Assembly: GCF_036387535.1 (NCBI RefSeq)
Contig: NZ_DASVTO010000007.1
Span: 1-8,446, forward strand
From: Sphingomonas_R sp036387535
GTDB lineage: Bacteria; Pseudomonadota; Alphaproteobacteria; Sphingomonadales; Sphingomonadaceae
Reading direction: 5' to 3'
Length of the DNA stretch: 8,446 nt
Every line of letters starts with the position of its first letter. The first letter of the stretch is position 1. The notes beneath the pieces are model-generated. The model was not told where the DNA came from and did not search any database. It saw only the letters and a program-made list of their open reading frames with translations. Position numbers and translations under genes: made by a program. Shown piece by piece: positions 1 to 5,470 of the stretch.

Positions 1-43
1 CCAGGGCGCGAGCGCCCGGCTGACCACGATGTAGCCCTTCTTC

Positions 44-80
44 CCCCCTCCCGAGTGCGGGAGAGGGCGTGCCCTCCCCG
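44..80 (+). repeat. Overlapping GC-rich hairpins upstream of pyrB
   Basis: Two stem-loops share one purine tract. The first pairs 48-53 (CTCCCG) with 58-63 (CGGGAG) around a 4-base loop, and after one mismatch 44-46 can also pair with 65-67. The second pairs 63-68 (GAGGGC) with 71-76 (GCCCTC). They cannot form together because both use 63-67. The first resembles the CCCTCCCG...CGGGAGGG intergenic repeats common in sphingomonad genomes, and it could also terminate whatever lies upstream. No run of T follows, so simple intrinsic termination is not clear. Pairing is read directly; function is inference. Confidence 0.5.
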
Positions 81-107
81 CACCTCCGGCCCTACACCCC
101 GCACCCG

Positions 108-1103
108 ATGGAACAGCCCCCCGCCGTGCGCAGCCGATCGGATCGCCCCGGCAATCCCATGTTTCCGCACCGCGATCTCACCGGCATCGCCGGGCTGCAG
201 CCGCACGAGATCACCTTCCTGCTCGACGAGGCCGAACATTGGATCGCGCTCAACCGTGGCGGCGCGTCGAAGCATGACGACCGCCTGACCGGGCTGACCC
301 AGATCAACGCGTTCTTCGAAAACAGCACCCGCACGCTCCTGTCTTTCGAAATCGCGGGCAAGCGGCTCGGCGCCGACGTCGTGAACATGCACGCCGCCAC
401 GTCCAGCACGAAGAAGGGCGAGACGCTGATCGACACCGCGGTCACGCTGAACGCGATGCGCGCCGACGTGATCGTCATCCGCCACGACGCGTCCGGCGCG
501 GTCCAGCTGATCGCCGACAAGGTCGACTGCCCGGTGCTGAACGCCGGCGACGGGCAGCATGAACATCCAACGCAGGGGCTGCTCGACGCACTTACCATCC
601 GCCGCCGGCGCGGGGCGATCGCCGGACAGGTGGTCGCGATCTGCGGCGATGTGCTGCACAGCCGGGTCGCGCGCTCCAACATCCTCGCGCTGACGGCACT
701 TGGCGCCGATGTCCGCGTGGTCGGACCGCCGACGCTGCTGCCGCCCGCGATCGAACGCATGAACGTCACCCGCTTCACGGATTTCGACGCCGGGCTGGAC
801 GGCGCCGACGTCGTCATGATGCTCCGCCTGCAACGGGAGCGGATGGCCGGCGGTTTCGTCCCCTCCCCGCGCGAATATCATGCGCTGTACGGCCTCACCC
901 CGGCCCGGCTGAAACGCGCAAAGCCCGATGCGCTGGTCATGCACCCCGGCCCCATGAACCGCGGGATCGAAATCGCGTCCAGCGTCGCCGACGATCTCGA
1001 TCGGTCCGCCATCACGGAACAGGTGGAAATGGGGGTCGCGGTCCGCATGGCCTGTCTCGACGTGCTCACCCGCGGCCGGCGCGGGATTGCGGGCTGGGCA
1101 TGA
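108..1103 (+). CDS. pyrB: Aspartate carbamoyltransferase catalytic chain
   Basis: Joins carbamoyl phosphate and L-aspartate to give N-carbamoyl-L-aspartate, the first committed step of pyrimidine synthesis, in the cytoplasm. The 331-residue protein carries the family's active-site set: STRT (73-76, carbamoyl-phosphate loop), SSTKKGET (99-106, the loop contributed to the neighbouring subunit), Arg125, HPTQ (153-156), GDVLHSR with Arg186, RLQRER (230-235) and HPGP (279-282). About 20 residues precede the conserved FPHRDLTGIAGL start. That makes it longer than the E. coli chain (311) and close to Pseudomonas PyrB (334). I chose ATG 108, although no good Shine-Dalgarno precedes it. GTG 69, which lies inside a hairpin, and ATG 159 are in-frame alternatives. 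Its stop overlaps the next gene's start, and no pyrI is present here. Identity is secure; the exact start is not. Confidence 0.95.
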   Translation: MEQPPAVRSRSDRPGNPMFPHRDLTGIAGLQPHEITFLLDEAEHWIALNRGGASKHDDRLTGLTQINAFFENSTRTLLSFEIAGKRLGADVVNMHAATSSTKKGETLIDTAVTLNAMRADVIVIRHDASGAVQLIADKVDCPVLNAGDGQHEHPTQGLLDALTIRRRRGAIAGQVVAICGDVLHSRVARSNILALTALGADVRVVGPPTLLPPAIERMNVTRFTDFDAGLDGADVVMMLRLQRERMAGGFVPSPREYHALYGLTPARLKRAKPDALVMHPGPMNRGIEIASSVADDLDRSAITEQVEMGVAVRMACLDVLTRGRRGIAGWA

Positions 1104-2323
1104 CCAGCCTCGCCATCCTGAATGGCCGCATCGTCGATCCGGCGGCGGGCAGCGTGATCGCGGGCGGCGTCCTGATCCGCGACGGCCGCATCGCGGAGGT
1201 CGGCATGATCGACATGCCCCCCGGTGTCGAGACGCTGGACGCGCGCGGCGCGCTGATCGCGCCGGGCATCGTCGATATCGGCTGCTTCGCGATCGATATG
1301 CCCGCCTTCGCGGCGGGTGGCATCACCCGCACTGCGTTGATGCCCGATCAGTCGCCGCCCATCGACGATGGCGCCCTGGTGCAACGCGCGCTGGCCGCCG
1401 GCAAGCCGGCTTTGTGGGTTCACCCGATCGCGGCCGCCACCCACGGTCTTGGCGGCACCGAACTGGCCGAAATCGGGCTGATGGCTGCGGCCGGCGCCTG
1501 CGCCGTCGCCACCGGTCGCGCCCGCATCGCCGATGCGCGCGTCATGCACCGGTTGCTCGGCTATGCCGGCGCGCTCGGCCTTGTCACCATCGCCCATGCC
1601 GAGGATGACGGGCTGGTCCGCGGCGCGGTCGCCACCGACGGTGAAACCGCAACGCGGCTCGGTCTCCCCTCCGCCCCGGCAATTGCGGAGGCGATGGCGG
1701 TCGCGCGCGATCTGATGCTGGCCGAACAGACCGGCGCCGCGCTTCATTTCCGCCAACTCACCACCGCCGCCGCCTTCGATCTGGTGCGCGCCGCCAAGGC
1801 GCGGGGGTTGCCCGTCACCTGCGGCATCACGCCGGCGCATCTGTATCTGTCGGATGCGGAAGTCGGGCCGTTCCGGACTTTCGCCCGCCTGTCGCCGCCA
1901 CTCCGCTGCGAAGCGGATCGCCAGGCGGCGCGCACCGCGATCGCCGATGGCACGATCGACCTGCTCTGTTCCGGTCACGATCCGCGCGGGTCGGAGGAAA
2001 AACGCCTGCCCTTTACGGAGGCCGAACCCGGCATGGCCGGCGCGGAGACTTTGCTCGCGCTGTCGCTGGGGCTGGTCCGCGACGGGCTGATCTCCCTGCC
2101 GCGGCTGTTCGATCTGCTCTCGGCCGCGCCCGCCCGCCGGTTCGGCCTGCCCGGCGGCTCAATGGCTCCCGGCGCCGACGCCGACCTGATCCTGGTGGAC
2201 GAGAACGCTCCCTGGCGGATCAGCGCGCAGACGATGGCCGCCGTCGCCGGCAACACGCCCTTCGACGGGCTACCGGTGCAGGGCCGCGTCCGCACCGTCA
2301 TCAAGGGCGGCCGCATCCTGTAG
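1100..2323 (+). CDS. pyrC': Dihydroorotase homologue, probably catalytically inactive (PyrC'-type ATCase partner)
   Basis: A 407-residue amidohydrolase-fold protein of the class I dihydroorotase type, with the beta-sandwich strands at the N- and C-termini (about 1-55 and 350-407) around the barrel. Typical landmarks are present: APGIVDI (54-60), AAGGIT near 71-76, MPDQSPPIDD (81-90), HAED (166-169), ITPAHL (243-248), SEEKRLPF (298-305) and GADADLILVD (358-367). The catalytic metal site is largely gone. The expected DxHxH reads DIGCF (59-63), the Asp-Gly of FSDDG is absent near 137-140, the HVST histidine is Gln219, and the TDHAPH aspartate is Gly292 in SGHDPR. Only His166 survives clearly. 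The ATGA overlap with pyrB means translational coupling. In Pseudomonas, an inactive PyrC' is needed structurally for ATCase assembly, and the same role is inferred here. The cell should then carry an active dihydroorotase elsewhere. Many pipelines would label this gene simply pyrC. Confidence 0.87.
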   Translation: MTSLAILNGRIVDPAAGSVIAGGVLIRDGRIAEVGMIDMPPGVETLDARGALIAPGIVDIGCFAIDMPAFAAGGITRTALMPDQSPPIDDGALVQRALAAGKPALWVHPIAAATHGLGGTELAEIGLMAAAGACAVATGRARIADARVMHRLLGYAGALGLVTIAHAEDDGLVRGAVATDGETATRLGLPSAPAIAEAMAVARDLMLAEQTGAALHFRQLTTAAAFDLVRAAKARGLPVTCGITPAHLYLSDAEVGPFRTFARLSPPLRCEADRQAARTAIADGTIDLLCSGHDPRGSEEKRLPFTEAEPGMAGAETLLALSLGLVRDGLISLPRLFDLLSAAPARRFGLPGGSMAPGADADLILVDENAPWRISAQTMAAVAGNTPFDGLPVQGRVRTVIKGGRIL

Positions 2324-2346
2324 ATCGCGGCGCGGGAATCTGGTCT

Positions 2347-2353
2347 GGGAGGA
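2347..2353 (+). promoter_or_regulatory. Strong ribosome binding site
   Basis: GGGAGGA lies 4 bases before ATG 2358 and fixes the start of the small reductase-family gene. It is the clearest Shine-Dalgarno in the window. Confidence 0.75.
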
Positions 2354-2357
2354 CGGC

Positions 2358-2930
2358 ATGCGCGACCTGATCCTGAAGATGTCGATTTCGGTCGACGGGT
2401 TCGTCAGTGACCTGGACGGCGGCAACCGCTGGATGTTCGGAGCCGATCCCGAGGCAAAAACCTGGTCCGTCGCCACCCTGTGGACCGCGGGCCTGCACAT
2501 CATGGGCCGCCGGACGTTCGGTGCCATGGCCGGTCATTGGCCGACCGCCACCGACATGTTCGCCCCGCCGATGAACGACATCCCCAAGGCGGTGTTCGCC
2601 CGCCATGACCTGAAGCTGCCGGAAACCCCGCAGCAGGCGGGCGGCGACAGTTGGGCAGACGCCTATGTCGCGCGCGGCCACCTGGCTGACGAGATTGCGA
2701 TGCTGAAGGCGCAACCGGGCAAGCCGATCATCGCCCATGGCGGGGTCGGCTTCGCGCGCAGTCTCGTCGCGCACGGGCTGGTGGATCAGTTCATCCTGCT
2801 GGTGATCCCCGTCGCGCTGGGCACCGGCCTGCCGATCTTCTCCGATCTCGCGGCACCTCTGCGGCTCCGGCTGATCGAGTCGAAAGCGTTTCCGGGTGGT
2901 GCGGTCGCACAGACCTATCGCCCGGCATAG
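2358..2930 (+). CDS. Dihydrofolate reductase-family / RibD C-terminal-domain protein
   Basis: A 190-residue cytoplasmic protein of the DHFR-like fold shared by RibD C-terminal domains and the YyaP/YwjB type of uncharacterised reductases. Landmarks are the first strand ending SVDG (11-14), GRRTF (50-54, the expected NADPH-contacting turn), AHGGVGFARSL (126-136), the GLVDQF helix (140-145) and PVALGTGLPIF (151-161). The length is usual for this family. It lies 34 bases after the dihydroorotase homologue on the same strand, so it may be read from the pyr transcript, although it has its own strong ribosome binding site. Substrate and physiological role cannot be deduced: the family is broad, and NADPH-dependent reduction of a pterin- or pyrimidine-like substrate is only the generic expectation. 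Its stop is 4 bases from the stop of the converging gene. Confidence 0.85.
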   Translation: MRDLILKMSISVDGFVSDLDGGNRWMFGADPEAKTWSVATLWTAGLHIMGRRTFGAMAGHWPTATDMFAPPMNDIPKAVFARHDLKLPETPQQAGGDSWADAYVARGHLADEIAMLKAQPGKPIIAHGGVGFARSLVAHGLVDQFILLVIPVALGTGLPIFSDLAAPLRLRLIESKAFPGGAVAQTYRPA

Positions 2931-2944
2931 CGCATTACCGGGCG
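2919..2944. terminator. Putative bidirectional terminator hairpin at a convergent junction
   Basis: CGCCCGG (2919-2925) and CCGGGCG (2938-2944) form a perfect 7-bp stem with a 12-base loop. The loop contains both stop codons, TAG at 2928-2930 on plus and TAA at 2935-2937 on minus. There is no T-run on either side, so this is not a canonical intrinsic terminator. Its symmetric position suggests 3'-end formation or stabilisation for both transcripts. Confidence 0.45.
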
Positions 2945-4281
2945 GCGATCCGCACCGGCGATGCCTTCGCCGCCATTCTCAGCGGCGCTTCCTCGGTCAC
3001 GGTCCGCACGAAACACACGCCACGCGCGGCGCGTACCCGCTCGCACAGCGCGACCGCTTCGGGCCGGCTGCCGATCCCACCCACCGCCAGCCGCTGGAAC
3101 AGCATGCCGCGCGTCCGGATCGTCGACGACAAGGGCATCATGCCCGCCACCGGCCGCACCGTGCGCCGCACCTTGTCCCAGGCGTCCTCGATCGAATGCC
3201 CGCTGGAAAACGCCCCGAGCTGGACCGACCACAGCCCACGCCCGGGTGCCGGAACCATATAGTCGGCGCGCATCAGCATCGTCGGCACCGCCGGTCGCCG
3301 CGGCGTCGGCGCGCGTGGTTCCACCAGGGCGGGTGTCGCGATCGTCGGCGCGGCGACGTCTGGCGCGATGAAGGCGGGGACCGTATCCGGCGTCGCCTGC
3401 GCCGTCATCATCGGCACGACCGTCTCGGCCGCGACCTCCGCCACGGGCGCCACGGGCGCCACCGGCGCGAACGCCGCCATCTCGACCTGCGCGGGGGCGG
3501 GCGCCACCGTCGCCGGCATGACCGGCGCCACACCCAGCGCCAGTTGCATCGGCATGCCGGTATCCGCCGCCACCGGGGTCACGCCCAGGAACGCGGCGAT
3601 GCGGTCGATCCGCGCCTGCGGTGCCGCCAGCTTGGCCCAGGCCGCCATCCGCGCATCCAGATCGGCCGGCACCACATCCTGCGCCGCGGTCGATCGCGCC
3701 ACATTCCATCGGCCGGCCAGCGCATAGGCCAGCGCCAGGTTCTGCCGCATCTTGGGCGTCGCGTCCGCCGCGCGCGCCACCGGCTCCAGGATGGCGATCG
3801 CGCCATCGCTGTCGCCGGCCAGCGCCAGCGCGAGTCCCCGATCCGACTCCGGGATCCGTCCGCGCGCCGCGTCGACCGATGCGCGCGCCGCCGCCTGCCG
3901 GTCCAGCGCGCCCTGCGCCAATGCCGCGCCCAGCAGCACGCGGCCATCGTCGGGCGCCAGTGCCGCGGCATCACGGAATGCGTCGATCGCCGACGCGAAC
4001 CGCCCGGCCAGCAGATAGGATTGGCCCAGCTGCGCCCGGTACCGTGCCGCCTGCGGCTGGGACGCGACCGCCCGTTCCGCCATCGTCACCGCCAACGCGC
4101 CTTCCCGCCGCCGCATCGCGGTGATGCCCATCTCCGCAAACTGGGCGGCGGCCTTCGCCGACGACGGCGCCCGGCCCGATGCCGACCGCACGGAACCGTG
4201 CCCGCCCGGGGTGCAGCCCACGATCATCAGCGTGATCGCCGCGGCACCGGCGGTCGCCCGGCTCAGGATGGAGATCTTCAT
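2935..4281 (-). CDS. TPR-like lipoprotein with C-terminal SPOR domain
   Basis: A 448-residue exported protein. The N-terminus is a lipoprotein signal: a short basic start, a hydrophobic stretch (about 9-22) and a lipobox IVGC ending at Cys23. Residues about 44-192 form tetratricopeptide-like helical pairs, for example AQLGQSYLLAGRFASAIDAF (83-102) and NLALAYALAGRW (181-192). An Ala/Pro/Val linker (about 235-345) leads to a SPOR domain (about 348-428) starting WSVQLGAFSS and holding cysteines at 413 and 423. SPOR domains bind peptidoglycan with denuded glycan strands, so the protein is expected in the periplasm, anchored to a membrane and touching septal or remodelled wall. ATG 4281 is supported by GGAAGG 7 bases upstream and by the signal peptide. 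TPR modules suggest protein partners. A pilus-associated TadD-like role is possible, given the prepilin peptidase nearby, but unproven. Confidence 0.9.
   Translation of the reverse strand: MKISILSRATAGAAAITLMIVGCTPGGHGSVRSASGRAPSSAKAAAQFAEMGITAMRRREGALAVTMAERAVASQPQAARYRAQLGQSYLLAGRFASAIDAFRDAAALAPDDGRVLLGAALAQGALDRQAAARASVDAARGRIPESDRGLALALAGDSDGAIAILEPVARAADATPKMRQNLALAYALAGRWNVARSTAAQDVVPADLDARMAAWAKLAAPQARIDRIAAFLGVTPVAADTGMPMQLALGVAPVMPATVAPAPAQVEMAAFAPVAPVAPVAEVAAETVVPMMTAQATPDTVPAFIAPDVAAPTIATPALVEPRAPTPRRPAVPTMLMRADYMVPAPGRGLWSVQLGAFSSGHSIEDAWDKVRRTVRPVAGMMPLSSTIRTRGMLFQRLAVGGIGSRPEAVALCERVRAARGVCFVRTVTEEAPLRMAAKASPVRIAAR
3440..3466 (-). repeat. Three tandem 9-bp units in the linker of the SPOR lipoprotein
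   Basis: Plus-strand GCCACGGGC occurs twice in tandem (3440-3448, 3449-3457), followed by one variant, GCCACCGGC (3458-3466). Each unit is three codons, so the protein reads Val-Ala-Pro repeats (about residues 272-280). Unit gain or loss would keep frame and change linker length. Confidence 0.7.
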
Positions 4282-4476
4282 CGGCGTGCCTTCCAGAACA
4301 GGATCATGCGCGAAGGATCATGCTTCGGGCCGCACCCGCCTTCGCCGTGGGCGCAGGCTTGCCACGATCACGGCAAACAAACCGTTAAGCAGATCACGTC
4401 CGCATCCCGCGAACGGACTGTTAACCATGCCGTCCCTATGCGATGACCGATCGCCAGAAGATGTCCGGGATTTTCC
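4282..4476. promoter_or_regulatory. Shared divergent promoter region of the two SPOR genes
   Basis: This 195-base gap must hold the promoters of both divergent genes. Visible elements are GGAAGG on minus (4289-4294), the ribosome binding site of the lipoprotein gene; a direct repeat GGATCATGC (4301-4309 and 4315-4323); a dyad TTGCC-N8-GGCAA (4359-4376); and two TTAA cores (4385-4388 and 4421-4424), the second within TTAACCAT, which matches a CtrA half-site. No convincing -35/-10 pair could be picked by eye. The plus gene has only a weak purine run before its ATG. Confidence 0.5.
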
Positions 4477-5448
4477 ATGTCGCCTGCCCGTATCGTCGCC
4501 GTCCTGATCGCGCTGTCCGCCACCGCCGCGCCGGCGCAGGCACCGCGCGCGCCCACCGCGCCGCCCGATCCCGTACCCGCCAACCCCGTCGTGAAACGCG
4601 GCGTCGATCTGTGGCAGACGGGTGATTATGTCGGCGCGGTCGCCGCCTGGCGCGGGCCCGCGGACGCCGGTGATGCCGATGCGCAGTTCAACCTGGCGCA
4701 GGCGTACAAGCTCGGTCGCGGCGTTCCCACCGACCAACGCCTCGCCGAAAGCTGGTATCGCAAGGCCGCCGAACAGGGCCATGAACAGGCCGGCGGCTAT
4801 CTCGGCCTCATCATGTTCCAGAATGGCGACCGGGTCGGTGCGCTGCCCTGGCTGGCCAAGGCGTCGGAGCAGGGTGATCCTCGCGCGCAATATCTTTATG
4901 GCACCGCGCTGTTCAATGGCGAGAATGTCGCCAAGGACTGGCCGCGCGCCTATGCGATGATGACACGGTCGGCCGCCGCCGGCCTGCCGCAGGCGACCGC
5001 GACCCTGAAACAGATGGACCAGTTCATTCCGCTGGAGGAACGCCAGCGTGGTCTGAAACTCGCCACGGCACTCGCAAAGTCGCCGCCACCAGTGCAGCCC
5101 GCCATGTCACGCGTGGCGGCCACCACCGCGTCCAGGACGCCCGCGCCGCCCACGCCGGCCCCCGTCCGCACCGCCGCCGCCGCGCCGAAACCGGCGCCCA
5201 GGGCCGTCGCGCCCGCACCCGCCGGCCGCTGGCGGATTCAGGTCGGCGCCTATGGCAGCGAAGCCGGCGCGCGCACCGCCTGGGCCTCGCTCCGCGCCCG
5301 GGCGCCCGCACTCGCCAACCTGTCGCCCACTTACCAAAAGGCCGGCGCCGTCGTCCGGCTTCAGGTCGGGCCGGTAGCGGACCGTGCCGCAGCCACCCGG
5401 CTCTGCGGCGCCGCGCGCGTCGCGGCGTGCTTTCCCGTCACCGGTTGA
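4477..5448 (+). CDS. Sel1-repeat protein with C-terminal SPOR domain
   Basis: A 323-residue secreted protein. A signal peptide (about 1-21, ending APAQA) is followed by a Pro-rich stretch. Sel1-like helical repeats cover about 42-180: one clear repeat is AQFNLAQAYKLGRGV...AESWYRKAAEQG (69-101), followed by a degenerate one (102-133) and AQYLYGTALFNGENVAKDWPRAYAMM-type (137-169). A Pro/Ala/Thr linker (about 202-249) leads to a SPOR domain (about 250-321) starting WRIQVGAYGS, with cysteines at 310 and 318. Sel1 repeats usually mediate protein contacts, and SPOR binds peptidoglycan, so a periplasmic wall-associated adaptor is expected. The gene is divergent from a second SPOR gene and convergent with a prepilin peptidase gene 9 bases away. 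The ATG at 4477 is chosen because the signal peptide begins there; its ribosome binding site is weak. No specific gene name is justified. Confidence 0.9.
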   Translation: MSPARIVAVLIALSATAAPAQAPRAPTAPPDPVPANPVVKRGVDLWQTGDYVGAVAAWRGPADAGDADAQFNLAQAYKLGRGVPTDQRLAESWYRKAAEQGHEQAGGYLGLIMFQNGDRVGALPWLAKASEQGDPRAQYLYGTALFNGENVAKDWPRAYAMMTRSAAAGLPQATATLKQMDQFIPLEERQRGLKLATALAKSPPPVQPAMSRVAATTASRTPAPPTPAPVRTAAAAPKPAPRAVAPAPAGRWRIQVGAYGSEAGARTAWASLRARAPALANLSPTYQKAGAVVRLQVGPVADRAAATRLCGAARVAACFPVTG

Positions 5449-5470
5449 GGCGCATCCTCACCCGGCGACG
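5436..5470. terminator. Putative bidirectional terminator hairpin spanning two stop codons
   Basis: The stem runs CGTC-A-CCGG-T-TGAGG (5436-5450), a 5-base loop CGCAT, then CCTCA-C-CCGG-C-GACG (5456-5470). This gives 13 pairs with two single mismatches (5440/5466 and 5445/5461). The TGA stop of the plus gene (5446-5448) pairs with the TGA stop of the minus gene (5458-5460 on plus). No T-run follows on either side. A bidirectional terminator or RNA 3'-end stabiliser is the likely role. Confidence 0.55.

Noticed and set aside
1..34. Possible end of an upstream plus-strand gene (stops at 21-23 or 32-34) or start of a divergent minus-strand gene (GTG near 26-28)
   Set aside because: Too few codons remain in any frame to recognise a protein. 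The GGGCGC...GCGCCC palindrome at 4-17 is noted, but no gene call can be supported.
878..1978. Minus-strand open frame (366 codons) opposite pyrB and the dihydroorotase homologue
   Set aside because: Composition is Gly/Arg/Asp-rich with no motifs, and the plus-strand genes are unambiguous.
1100..2323. Frameshift or pseudogene explanation for the missing dihydroorotase ligands
   Set aside because: The frame is intact over the normal family length, other family motifs are kept, and start coupling to pyrB is preserved. Loss is at specific residues, pointing to a maintained non-catalytic protein rather than decay.
4385..4424. Full CtrA box from the two TTAA cores
   Set aside because: The cores are 32 bases apart rather than 7, so only a half-site can be claimed.
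2896..4446. Long plus-strand open frame (516 codons) opposite the SPOR lipoprotein gene
   Set aside because: Its product is Arg/His-rich low-complexity sequence with no domain, and the minus frame has a lipobox, TPR helices and a SPOR domain. This is a GC-driven shadow.
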